Below the pieces are notes generated by a model, which saw only the letters and a program-made list of their open reading frames with translations, searched no databases and was not told the DNA's origin. Positions 1 to 7,916 of a DNA stretch of 64,000 nt are shown piece after piece; position 1 is the first letter of the stretch, and every line of letters begins with the position of its first letter. The stretch comes from Siphonobacter sp047605205 (GTDB taxonomy: Bacteria; Bacteroidota; Bacteroidia; Cytophagales; Spirosomataceae). Location of the stretch: the NCBI GenBank assembly GCA_047605205.1, contig JASGGE010000002.1, positions 1 through 64,000 of the forward strand, written 5' to 3'. The position numbers were made by a program, and so were the translations under genes.

Positions 1-398
1 ATGTGAATGGAACCAAACAAAATCGAATCGACATAATAAATCCATTTAAAATACGGAATATTTCGGTATATTCCTAAAAAATATCGAAATATAAATTCTT
101 CAATGAGCGGAGCAATCACTATTATGGAAAGAAAAAGAAGTAATGGATCGGTTTCATTATTATCTTCCAAAATAGCGGGTATCAAGCCTAATTTTTCCAT
201 TACTTTAACACCATACCAAAGACAAGCACAGCCTGCAAAGGCAATAATCAAATAATATACGCTAACTTCTTTCAATTTTTCCGATGTAGAAACTACAGCA
301 TATTCAGGGTTATCTGGATTTTTTACAAATCTTACAAATTGCTTTATTTTTACATAAATTTCCATTATCATATTTGCTTTTTTATTATTCAATTCCAT
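1..398 (-). CDS. CPBP family intramembrane metalloprotease (3' end outside window)
   Basis: From the ATG at 398 the frame is open for 132 codons to the left edge, so the C-terminus is missing. Residues about 47-65 and 86-99 are hydrophobic. E100-E101 with R105 form the EExxxR motif and F128-H132 the FxxxH motif, the first two signatures of the CPBP (CAAX protease and bacteriocin-processing, also called Abi) family. In lactic acid bacteria, family members beside bacteriocin genes give self-immunity; others cleave prenylated proteins. Its place downstream of two double-glycine peptides on the same strand suggests immunity or processing (inference). The gene is AT-rich: positions 1-60 hold 17 G/C. 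It was recovered by reading the edge, since it has no stop in the window. Confidence 0.8.
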   Translation of the reverse strand, partial: MELNNKKANMIMEIYVKIKQFVRFVKNPDNPEYAVVSTSEKLKEVSVYYLIIAFAGCACLWYGVKVMEKLGLIPAILEDNNETDPLLLFLSIIVIAPLIEEFIFRYFLGIYRNIPYFKWIYYVDSILFGSIH

Positions 399-443
399 AT
401 AGTGAAATTAAGATTATACATCAAAAAATAATATTCCCCCATT

Positions 444-461
444 GCATATAGTTATATATGC
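444..461. repeat. Small stem-loop next to the long inverted repeat
   Basis: GCATATA (444-450), loop GTTA, TATATGC (455-461): a perfect 7-bp inverted repeat that abuts the 25-bp inverted repeat starting at 462. Together they form two tandem stem-loops between the peptide genes and the CPBP protease gene. Confidence 0.6.
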
Positions 462-515
462 TTTATAAACTTTTTATTCTATGATTATGAAATCATAGAA
501 TAAAAAGTTTATAAA
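462..515. repeat. 25-bp perfect inverted repeat (stem-loop) downstream of the peptide gene
   Basis: The arms 462-486 and 491-515 are exact reverse complements over 25 bp, separated by the 4-nt loop ATGA. The stem is nearly all A/T. It sits 13 bp after the stop of the 56-aa peptide gene and 63 bp before the CPBP start. A transcription terminator or attenuator, or an mRNA 3' stabiliser keeping peptide transcript above CPBP transcript, is the simplest reading. A long T-run after it on the minus strand is not obvious, so classic intrinsic termination is not certain. Confidence 0.7.
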
Positions 516-528
516 ATGATTAATTAAA

Positions 529-699
529 TCACTTTTTACACGGCTCTGCCAAACCTTGAGCTATTCCGTCAATTACTTCACATACGGCATATCCAACTAG
601 GGCCTGCACAAGCCAGTGCAGTCCGCCTTGTATAGATTTCAAATCTTGTTCGTCTAATTCAACAAGATTAGTTTCTTGAATATAAATTAAATTTTCCAT
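529..699 (-). CDS. Double-glycine leader peptide (56 aa), candidate bacteriocin/RiPP precursor
   Basis: An ATG at 699 opens a 56-residue frame ending in TGA. The first 26 residues have the layout of a double-glycine leader cut by C39 peptidase-containing ABC transporters: L15 (-12), D16 (-11), D19 (-8), L20 (-7), I23 (-4), then G25-G26. The 30-residue remainder is rich in hydrophobic residues and small glycine turns (G36, G45, G49), with two cysteines (C40, C54) that could form a disulfide, and ends PCKK. The gene lies 11 bp after the second peptide gene and is followed by the tandem stem-loops. No sequence family is recognised; a class II-type bacteriocin or an exported signal peptide would both fit. 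The leader call is strong, the activity is inference. Confidence 0.72.
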   Translation of the reverse strand: MENLIYIQETNLVELDEQDLKSIQGGLHWLVQALVGYAVCEVIDGIAQGLAEPCKK

Positions 700-710
700 G
701 TTAGTAGTTT

Positions 711-905
711 TTATTGGTAATGTATTGCATTTGGTCCTAGAATTGTGGAATCATCAATATCATTACGTCCACCCCAATGACAATCGCATTTCAAATAATG
801 AACTACTTCAGCTACCTTTTCAGATAACCAGCTTCCTCCATTAATTTCAGCAATATTGTCCCCCATCTCCATCACCCCATACTCAGAAACATCAAGCATT
901 TTCAT
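711..905 (-). CDS. Double-glycine leader peptide (64 aa), candidate bacteriocin/RiPP precursor
   Basis: The 64-residue frame begins MKML; a start at the second Met (899) is also possible. Residues 1-24 end EINGG, with I18 (-7), I21 (-4) and G23-G24, matching the core of a double-glycine leader, although the -12 position is Glu rather than Leu. The predicted 40-residue core starts SWLSEKVAEVV and contains CDC (C40, C42) followed by HWGG; two cysteines and a histidine this close could bind metal or be modified. It lies 11 bp upstream of the 56-aa peptide gene, so the two are probably one transcript and may be a two-peptide system. AT-rich like its neighbours. Confidence 0.62.
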   Translation of the reverse strand: MKMLDVSEYGVMEMGDNIAEINGGSWLSEKVAEVVHYLKCDCHWGGRNDIDDSTILGPNAIHYQ

Positions 906-1001
906 AATCAGAAAAGTTAAAAAGGTTTAACAATTGGTTGAAACAAATACCGTTTACTCAAAATATCTCGAGCTAATTTGAAGTATTAATATTTGTTAAT
1001 C

Positions 1002-1009
1002 CAAATATA
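1002..1009 (-). promoter_or_regulatory. Candidate -7 element for the peptide genes
   Basis: On the minus strand 1009-1002 reads TATATTTG, matching the Bacteroidota -7 consensus TAnnTTTG, about 97 bp before the peptide start at 905. No convincing TTG lies 19-21 bp upstream, so this is a half match only. Confidence 0.3.
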
Positions 1010-1071
1010 CCTATATTTACGAAACTTTTCTAGTCACTTAATGAGTATTTTATTCGCACTTGTTGCCTAAC

Positions 1072-1503
1072 ATGAAACACATTCTGAACAAAATCCGGGC
1101 TATTCGCTTAGAAAAAGGGTTTTCACAAGAGTACATGGGCTTCAGCCTGAGTATTAGTCAAACTTCCTACAGCCGTATTGAGGCAGGCAGTGTCAACCTG
1201 GAAGTAAAGCAGCTTTATAATATTGCCGGGGTACTAGAGGTAGACGTGGAGCTGTTATTAGGAAAACCTGAAAATGTGTCTATAGCACAACGTCTGCAAA
1301 ATATAGAATACAAGCTGGATAAGATTTTGAAAAACAGTGGCTCTTTTCCCTTAACGGAACCCTCTGCAAGCAAGCACAATCCGGCATCTGGAGGCAGTGG
1401 TGAGGGGCCGATTATTGAAGGGGTGGTGGTGGTTAAATCTCTGATTGTCAGTTATTTAACTTTAGGATTAACCCAATCGTCCACTTTATCATATAAGAGT
1501 TGA
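1072..1503 (+). CDS. XRE family helix-turn-helix regulator
   Basis: ATG at 1072 is preferred over an in-frame TTG at 1060 because the domain begins at once (MKHILNKIRAIRLEKGFSQE). Residues about 4-63 form an XRE/Cro-type helix-turn-helix, with the recognition region around SISQTSYSRIEAG. A short helical linker (RLQNIEYKLDKIL) follows, then a Gly/Ser-rich stretch and a hydrophobic Val-rich tail. It is transcribed divergently from the peptide genes with a 166-bp gap, so local control of the peptides is plausible but untested. The last 52 bp overlap the 3' end of the convergent HlyD gene, so both C-termini are encoded on opposite strands of the same DNA. Confidence 0.75.
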   Translation: MKHILNKIRAIRLEKGFSQEYMGFSLSISQTSYSRIEAGSVNLEVKQLYNIAGVLEVDVELLLGKPENVSIAQRLQNIEYKLDKILKNSGSFPLTEPSASKHNPASGGSGEGPIIEGVVVVKSLIVSYLTLGLTQSSTLSYKS

Positions 1504-2597
1504 AACAAACTCCGGCGGGTCACTGTAAATCTACCATGAAGGGTCATTCCTTTTTTTAGATTTCCGGTGTATCCATTCGGTAACCGCAGGCTGAACCGCT
1601 TCAACGTACATTTCACCAGGAAGACGGGTTGTTTATCAACCGTCACGAAATCATTGCCTATTTCCTGTACTTGCCCCGGAATTAGTCCCCAGTCATTATA
1701 ATTAAAGGCATCAATCTGAAAGGCTACCGGCATTCCGGTATGAATCAAACCGATATCTGCTGGCGAGATATAGCACTCTGCCAGTAAACTCGAGTCGGGT
1801 GAGATTTGGCCCAGCACCTCCCCTGCCTGTACGTAGCTTCCCGGATATTTACCGGTAATCTGCTGAAGTGTTCCGGATACGGGTGCGTATAGTGTATAGA
1901 GTTTCTTTTCTTCAAGCAGTTCCCTGGCCTGCCCCTGTAAGTCGATCAGAGTGAGGTAATGTTCTTTTTTAGCCATTTCCCAGGTGGCTTGCTGCCCTTC
2001 GTTCAATGATCTGATTTCGGCTTCTTTCCGCAGGTAGGCATTTTCTTTGCGTTCAAACTCTTGCCGGGCAATCACCTGATCGGCATAGAGTTTCTGATCC
2101 GTTTCGTACTCACGTTGTAGTAAGGTATTTTCAGTTTGCAAGGTTGAAAGCTGCGACTGGAAATCGTTGCGTTGTTGACGATAAAGGGGGGTCTGGGGTA
2201 TTCTGGTGGTTCCGGATTGCGTAAGTATTCCTAAGTCAGCCAGGTAAGCCTGTTGTTGCTCTTGCTGGAATAGATTAATCTTCAGTTTAGCATCCAGCTG
2301 CGTAGTTGCTAATTCCAATAAGGGTTCTCCTACTTTAACAAACCGATTTTCGCGAATATTCCAGCGAACGATATGCCCGGCAAAAAGCGGTTTGATTTCC
2401 GTTTTTTCGGCTACTGTTCGGATTATACCCTCCGTTTGAACGGATACATCAACATATACAAATGGCAAAGCCACAAACACTCCCAGAATGAATACTACAC
2501 AGGCCGAATAAAGAAGCTGTGTTTTAACCGTAACGTTAGGGAGGTACCCTTCCGAAGAGTGATCCAGAAAATCGGGTGGAAATATAACTTGAGCCAT
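1452..2597 (-). CDS. HlyD-type peptide-export adaptor (membrane fusion protein)
   Basis: The ATG at 2597 (MAQVIFPPDFLDHSSEGYLP) gives 381 aa; an upstream in-frame start at 2630 is less typical. A cytosolic N-terminus of about 28 residues is followed by one membrane segment (28-49), a lipoyl-like half, a long alpha hairpin (about 95-230), the returning half (LYAPVSGTLQQITGKYPGSY) and a beta-barrel region. This is the type I/bacteriocin-secretion HlyD arrangement, which bridges an inner-membrane ABC exporter to the outer membrane. Its closeness to two double-glycine peptides supports a role in their export. No ABC transporter is in the window; it probably lies left of position 1. The gene starts 72 bp after nuoN on the same strand, so read-through from nuo is possible. 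Confidence 0.8.
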   Translation of the reverse strand: MAQVIFPPDFLDHSSEGYLPNVTVKTQLLYSACVVFILGVFVALPFVYVDVSVQTEGIIRTVAEKTEIKPLFAGHIVRWNIRENRFVKVGEPLLELATTQLDAKLKINLFQQEQQQAYLADLGILTQSGTTRIPQTPLYRQQRNDFQSQLSTLQTENTLLQREYETDQKLYADQVIARQEFERKENAYLRKEAEIRSLNEGQQATWEMAKKEHYLTLIDLQGQARELLEEKKLYTLYAPVSGTLQQITGKYPGSYVQAGEVLGQISPDSSLLAECYISPADIGLIHTGMPVAFQIDAFNYNDWGLIPGQVQEIGNDFVTVDKQPVFLVKCTLKRFSLRLPNGYTGNLKKGMTLHGRFTVTRRSLFQLLYDKVDDWVNPKVK

Positions 2598-2669
2598 GTT
2601 CAAAATTGAACAGACACGCGGGTTCCTCATAACCCCGAAATGACTAATTTATTCTGCAGATGAGGGTTT

Positions 2670-4112
2670 CTATAAACTGCTAATCCAGTTCATTAGCCAG
2701 TCGGTTCGGAAGAATAGAATTACGACGGGAAAGACCACTAAGCTGGCTATTAATATCACCAGCCAGCCTGGTGACTGAATAGGTTGTTGTTCGTCACGAA
2801 AGAATAAAGCAAAGGGAATTTTGAGGTAAAAAGCGAGTGAAACGGCCGTATTTAATAAACCAAAGACTAACAGTATTGCATATAGACCGGAGCTGGTCTG
2901 CTGATAGATTTCCCACAAGCCGCTAAAGACAAAGAGCTTGGCCGAAAAACCAACCGTGAGAGGTAAGCCCACCAGGGAAATCATAACCAGAGTCATTAAA
3001 ATTCCCGGAATGGGCTGTATTCTTCCCAAGCCATTAAATCGACTGATCGGCGTGGCCTCAGAGGTAGGCACGAAGAGGTCAATAAGCAGAAACCCGCCCA
3101 TTGTTGCAAATAAGTAACTTGCCAAATAAAAGATTGATGCCTGCAAGCCTACTTCTGAAAAAGCTACCAGGCCAATCAGCACAAACCCCGACTGAGCAAT
3201 GGACGAATAGGCCATGAGTCGTTTCGCGTCGGTTTGCCAGAGAGCCGAGAAATTCCCAATTACAATAGTAGCCAATGAAATAACGGCCAGCACTGGCTGA
3301 AAATCAACCGGAGCCACACTTAACAAACGAATCAAAGTCAGGAAAGCCGCTGCTTTAGGAGCCACCGAGAAAAAGGATACTACTGGCGTATCAGCCCCTT
3401 CATACACATCGGGGTTCCAGATTTGGAACGGAACCGCTGATATTTTAAAGAGTAAACCACTCAGTGTTAATAATAATACTGAACCCGAAACGAGCGGATC
3501 AACCTCAACCAGAGCACGACTGAACGCAGGATTAATGAAGTCAAGTGTAGTTGTAATTCCGTAGGTCAAACTCATTCCGTATAGCATCAACGCGGAAGCT
3601 ACGGAGCCGAAAAGCACATATTTTACACTTGCTTCAGCACTACGACGGGTTTTACGAAAGGCAGTCAGAATGTAACTGGAAAGGGAAACGACTTCTACCG
3701 ACAGATAAATCATTAACAGATTGGTGGCCATGGTTAGAAGAAATAACCCCAAAGTCATGCCCGTGAGCAAGGCAAAGAATTCGCCGGCCCAACGACGCTT
3801 CGTTACCCAACTATGGAGAATGGCAATAAACGCAGTCAGTAGTATCAGTGATTTGAAAAATAGTGATTTCCCATCGAGCAAAAGCATTTGATCGAACAAA
3901 AAACCGAAAGGCTGATACTGCCATTGCCGGTACACCAGCATTCCAATCAATACAAAGGCAATACAGGTAAGTAAATGGAACAAATCGCTTTTGCTATCTG
4001 ACTCTGGAATTACCAGGTCAGCAAGAATTAAGCCTGCAAAAGCGAATACCAATCCTGCTTCGGGCGAAAAACCGGAAAAACTAATGAGGATACGGTGTAA
4101 TTGTTCAAGCAT
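2670..4112 (-). CDS. nuoN: NADH-quinone oxidoreductase subunit N
   Basis: 480 aa, about 14 membrane segments, a full-length antiporter-like proton-pumping subunit of respiratory complex I in the inner membrane. E140 in SVEVVSLSSYIL corresponds to the conserved TM5 glutamate, and the motif KISAVPFQIWNPDVYEG with later lysines marks the proton channel. It is the last gene of nuoLMN, 73 bp after nuoM. The order L-M-N is the normal operon order. Confidence 0.96.
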   Translation of the reverse strand: MLEQLHRILISFSGFSPEAGLVFAFAGLILADLVIPESDSKSDLFHLLTCIAFVLIGMLVYRQWQYQPFGFLFDQMLLLDGKSLFFKSLILLTAFIAILHSWVTKRRWAGEFFALLTGMTLGLFLLTMATNLLMIYLSVEVVSLSSYILTAFRKTRRSAEASVKYVLFGSVASALMLYGMSLTYGITTTLDFINPAFSRALVEVDPLVSGSVLLLTLSGLLFKISAVPFQIWNPDVYEGADTPVVSFFSVAPKAAAFLTLIRLLSVAPVDFQPVLAVISLATIVIGNFSALWQTDAKRLMAYSSIAQSGFVLIGLVAFSEVGLQASIFYLASYLFATMGGFLLIDLFVPTSEATPISRFNGLGRIQPIPGILMTLVMISLVGLPLTVGFSAKLFVFSGLWEIYQQTSSGLYAILLVFGLLNTAVSLAFYLKIPFALFFRDEQQPIQSPGWLVILIASLVVFPVVILFFRTDWLMNWISSL

Positions 4113-4185
4113 TCGATATGATGATACGTTTTCAGTTAAACCGGTATCTGATTCTGAAAACTGTAGATTGACAACTGAAAAACTC

Positions 4186-5841
4186 TTAGAAAATTTTCAA
4201 AAACTCGGTAACATAGCCTTCTGTCAACCGGAAGACCGTTCCGGGCAAAATTCCAAATAATAAGGAAAGGCCGCCCAATGGCACTAATAAAGCTTTTTCG
4301 CGGAAAGTCAGATCACCTAATAGGTTCAAATCATAACGTGACCATTTACTGCCCAGAAATATCCGCTGGAAAGTCCATAAGAAATAGGCTGCCCCCAGAA
4401 CTAACCCTAATCCACTCAATACTACCATCCAAACGGGAATATAGAGGGAATTAAACGCCCCCATCAGACTAAAAAACTCACCGATAAAACCAGAAAAGCC
4501 CGGTAAGCCTAACGAAGCGAAGAAGGCAATGGCCGTCAGGCCAGTATAGGCAGGCATAGGCTGAGCCAGGCCACAGTAGCTGTCAATCGAACGATCGTGC
4601 GTACGCTCATACAAAACCCCTACAACCAGGAATAACATTGGCGATAGAATACCATGAGAAAACAGCTGGTAGATGGCTCCATTTGTTCCTTCGGGTGTTA
4701 AAGCGGCTAACCCTAGTAGTACAAAGCCCATGTGTGAAACGGAAGAATACGCAATCATCCGCTTTAAATCATTCTGACTTAAAGCGTTATAAGCTCCGTA
4801 GATGATGCTTAATACCCCTAACCCTGCCACCCAATCAGCAAAATAGACGGCTCCATCCGGGAAAATTTCATAGGCAATCCGGAAGAACCCGTAGCCTCCA
4901 ATTTTAAGCAAAATTCCAGCTAAAACTACAGAAATAGGTGTTGGAGCCTCTACGTGTGCATCAGGTAACCAGGTATGTAATGGCACCATAGGTAACTTCA
5001 CGGCAAAGCCGACAAACAGAAAAACAAATGCAATCATTCGTACCGACAAGCCAAAGATCTGATGGCCAGCCATGCTATTCAATAACGATTCGGGCACATA
5101 ATTGCCGGGATCTTTCAGGTAGCGAAAATCGAACGTATGCACCAATTGCGATGAATCAATCTGCATTTGAGTGACCATATTCTGCACCTGCGTAAGAATC
5201 GGGTCAGTTAACTGCAGGGGATCTGAAACCAAGCCTGCCAGAAGAGCCGTTTCGGCTGGATCAATCACCGACAAGTAAAGGCCGATCATCACGATCAGAA
5301 TAAAAACGGAGCCTGCAAGCGTATAGATAAAAAACTTCAAACTCGCATATTCCCTTTTTGGGCCGCCCCATAGGCCGATGAGGAAGTACATCGGAAAGAG
5401 CATAAATTCAAAAAACAGGAAAAACAGGAAAAAGTCCAGAGCGACAAAACAGCCTACTACGGTACTCATCAATAGCAGATAGAGTGAATAATATGCTCGC
5501 TCACGGCTACTAATTTCAAAGGATGAACCTGCCCCAACCAGCATTACCAAACTGGTAAGCCAGACCATCGGCAGGCTTAGTCCATCGACCCCCAGAGCAT
5601 AATCAATCGACACGATACCAAACTGTCCAAGCGACATGGTAATCCAATCATGCTGCTCCGTAAACTGATAGCCAATCAACTGGGCATCAAATAACCACCA
5701 GAGGTAACTACTCAAGGCGAGATGTACGAGGCAAAGTACCAGAGCAATCCAGCGGAACACGGGTCGTGCTGAGGCGGGTAAGGCCAGTAAAAGCAAAGAA
5801 CCCAGAAGCGGTAAAAAAATAAGCGTAGTTAGTATTGGCAT
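4186..5841 (-). CDS. nuoM: NADH-quinone oxidoreductase subunit M
   Basis: 551 aa membrane protein of the same antiporter-like family, the middle proton pump of complex I. E145 in FFEFMLFPMYFLIG matches the conserved TM5 glutamate, and PLHTWLPDAHVEAPT is the NuoM-type motif between TM7 and TM8. The region at about residues 190-245 is a longer extramembrane loop than in enterobacterial NuoM. It follows nuoL after 16 bp, so the two are cotranscribed. Confidence 0.96.
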   Translation of the reverse strand: MPILTTLIFLPLLGSLLLLALPASARPVFRWIALVLCLVHLALSSYLWWLFDAQLIGYQFTEQHDWITMSLGQFGIVSIDYALGVDGLSLPMVWLTSLVMLVGAGSSFEISSRERAYYSLYLLLMSTVVGCFVALDFFLFFLFFEFMLFPMYFLIGLWGGPKREYASLKFFIYTLAGSVFILIVMIGLYLSVIDPAETALLAGLVSDPLQLTDPILTQVQNMVTQMQIDSSQLVHTFDFRYLKDPGNYVPESLLNSMAGHQIFGLSVRMIAFVFLFVGFAVKLPMVPLHTWLPDAHVEAPTPISVVLAGILLKIGGYGFFRIAYEIFPDGAVYFADWVAGLGVLSIIYGAYNALSQNDLKRMIAYSSVSHMGFVLLGLAALTPEGTNGAIYQLFSHGILSPMLFLVVGVLYERTHDRSIDSYCGLAQPMPAYTGLTAIAFFASLGLPGFSGFIGEFFSLMGAFNSLYIPVWMVVLSGLGLVLGAAYFLWTFQRIFLGSKWSRYDLNLLGDLTFREKALLVPLGGLSLLFGILPGTVFRLTEGYVTEFLKIF

Positions 5842-5857
5842 TGTATCACATGCATTA

Positions 5858-7726
5858 TTACCAGGTCCACCAAATCAGTAAAGCAGATAAACCAAGCACC
5901 GCAACAATCACGTATGCCTGAGCCTGCCCACCCTGTATTCGCCGGGTATATTTCCCGAAAAAGACCGCCAGCCAGGCAATGCCTCCCGGAATTCCGTCAA
6001 TAAAAACCTGGTCGAACCATCCCACCACGTGGGCAAAAATTACCTGAATTCGGGCTATCTGGTTTACGATGCCATCCACTATAACCCGATCAAACCATTG
6101 GCTTGCCGAGGCGAGCCACAAAGTTGGTCGTACAAAAAGCTGATTATATACGTTATCTAAAGTCGGAAAAACTCCCGCCGGAGAAGCCTCCTCGATGGTT
6201 TGAACCGAACGATATTTTACCCAGGCAATGCCTACCCCAAGGGTAGCCACTGAAATAGATGACAAAGCCGTGACAATATCAACGTGTTCACCCAAAGGAT
6301 TCAGGGAAAAAACAAACACTGTGGAAAATAAGGCTACTATCACTAGCGGCCCTTTTTGCAGCCAGGAGGCTTCCTGAATCTGCTCTAACGCAACGTGTTC
6401 ATTTCGCCAATGGCCAAAGAAGACCATTCGCCACTGTTTGGTCATGTAAAAAGCCGTTAACCCAGCCGATGCCAGAGCAATAATTGGAAAAACCAGTTGC
6501 CAGTTACCGGCTCCGTGTTGAAAGCCGGCATGAATAATCTCGTCTTTGGATAAAAATCCGGAGGTTAAGGGCAGGCCTGATAAGGCTGCTGCACAAATCG
6601 TATAGGCTACAAACGTAACCGGCAATTGCTTTCTCAAGGCTCCCATCAAACGCGTATCCTGAGCATCAAATCCATGGCCTGCGTGGTGTAAGGCATGAAT
6701 GACTGAACCCGCAGACAGAAACAAACCCGCTTTAAAAAAAGCGTGAGTAAACAAATGAAACAAGGCGGCCTGGGGAGCTCCTACGCCAACGGCCATCACC
6801 ATTAAACCCAGCTGAGAAATTGTTGAATAAGCCAGTGTCTTTTTAATATCCGTTTGACTGACGGCATAAACCGCCCCCATCACCATCGTGATCGTACCGA
6901 TAATACCAATGACAATCAAAGCATCGGGCGTTAAAATAGGATAAATCCGGGCTAGCAAAAAAACACCAGCAGCTACCATCGTTGCCGCATGAATTAATGC
7001 TGAAACGGGGGTAGGCCCTTCCATGGCATTGGGTAACCAGACGTGCAAAGGAAATTGAGCCGATTTGGCGACAGTCCCACAGAATAATAATAGCCCGGTA
7101 CCCGTCAGATAGCGGTCAGATTCCATCACGGATGTCGTGAAAAGGGTAAAATCAAGCGTTCCGAAACGGTGATACACCGCAAAAATGCCTAAGGCCAGCC
7201 CAAGGTCCCCAATCCGGTTGACAAGAAATGCTTTTTTTGCGGCCTGTGTAGCTTCACGCTTTGTATACCAGAAACCAATCAGAAGATAAGAGCTTAGCCC
7301 TACCAATTCCCAGAAAACATACAAAATTAGCAAATTAGCAGCCAGGACAATTCCCAGCATGGCTCCTACAAAGAGCTGCAAAAATGCAAAATACCGAAAT
7401 CGCCCCTGGTCTTCCCGCATATACTCAATAGAGAAAAGCTGAACCAGTGCTGCAATAAATAACACCAGCATCAGCATATTCAAGGTCAGGATATCTACCT
7501 GAAAACCAAAATCAAGGGAATAATTTTGATTCAGACTAAACCAGGGAAAAGATATAGACTGAGCACCACTAAGCTTTAAGCTATAGGAAGCCACCAGCCC
7601 CAAAAGTGAAAAACCAAAGCCCACGATACCTGCAAAGCTATTTGCTTTCTTTCCGCTGGCTATTAATACCAAAAACCCGGCATATGGCAGAAGCAGGATG
7701 ATCCAAAGCAGCAAAGCGGGGCTCAT
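5858..7726 (-). CDS. nuoL: NADH-quinone oxidoreductase subunit L
   Basis: 622 aa, the distal proton-pumping subunit of complex I. E140 in YVFWELVGLSSYLL and the motif HVWLPNAMEGPTPVSALIH identify NuoL. The C-terminal part (about 520-622) supplies the lateral helix and final membrane anchor. It is the first gene of nuoLMN and is separated from nuoK by two genes on the other strand, so it must have its own promoter in the 190-bp divergent gap to the thioesterase gene. Confidence 0.96.
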   Translation of the reverse strand: MSPALLLWIILLLPYAGFLVLIASGKKANSFAGIVGFGFSLLGLVASYSLKLSGAQSISFPWFSLNQNYSLDFGFQVDILTLNMLMLVLFIAALVQLFSIEYMREDQGRFRYFAFLQLFVGAMLGIVLAANLLILYVFWELVGLSSYLLIGFWYTKREATQAAKKAFLVNRIGDLGLALGIFAVYHRFGTLDFTLFTTSVMESDRYLTGTGLLLFCGTVAKSAQFPLHVWLPNAMEGPTPVSALIHAATMVAAGVFLLARIYPILTPDALIVIGIIGTITMVMGAVYAVSQTDIKKTLAYSTISQLGLMVMAVGVGAPQAALFHLFTHAFFKAGLFLSAGSVIHALHHAGHGFDAQDTRLMGALRKQLPVTFVAYTICAAALSGLPLTSGFLSKDEIIHAGFQHGAGNWQLVFPIIALASAGLTAFYMTKQWRMVFFGHWRNEHVALEQIQEASWLQKGPLVIVALFSTVFVFSLNPLGEHVDIVTALSSISVATLGVGIAWVKYRSVQTIEEASPAGVFPTLDNVYNQLFVRPTLWLASASQWFDRVIVDGIVNQIARIQVIFAHVVGWFDQVFIDGIPGGIAWLAVFFGKYTRRIQGGQAQAYVIVAVLGLSALLIWWTW

Positions 7727-7833
7727 GCGTGAGAAGTTTATTTAAAGCCGCAGATTCCAGAGAATTCTGCAAGAAACCTTGTTATTTAGTCAACAAATAT
7801 CCACCGTATGGATGGTAAAACCAACCCACGCAA

Positions 7834-7869
7834 TAGACTAAAGGATATGTTTTTTATTTATTTAGTCTA
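7834..7869. promoter_or_regulatory. 9-bp inverted repeat in the nuoL/thioesterase divergent region
   Basis: TAGACTAAA (7834-7842) and TTTAGTCTA (7861-7869) are exact reverse complements 18 bp apart. A partial copy, TTATTTAGTC, lies nearby at about 7785-7794. The site sits between two divergent start codons, where an operator would be expected. No regulator is assigned. Confidence 0.35.
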
Positions 7870-7916
7870 GATAAAAATATAGTTTTCTGATTATCAATCA
7901 ATAACTAAAAAAAGCG

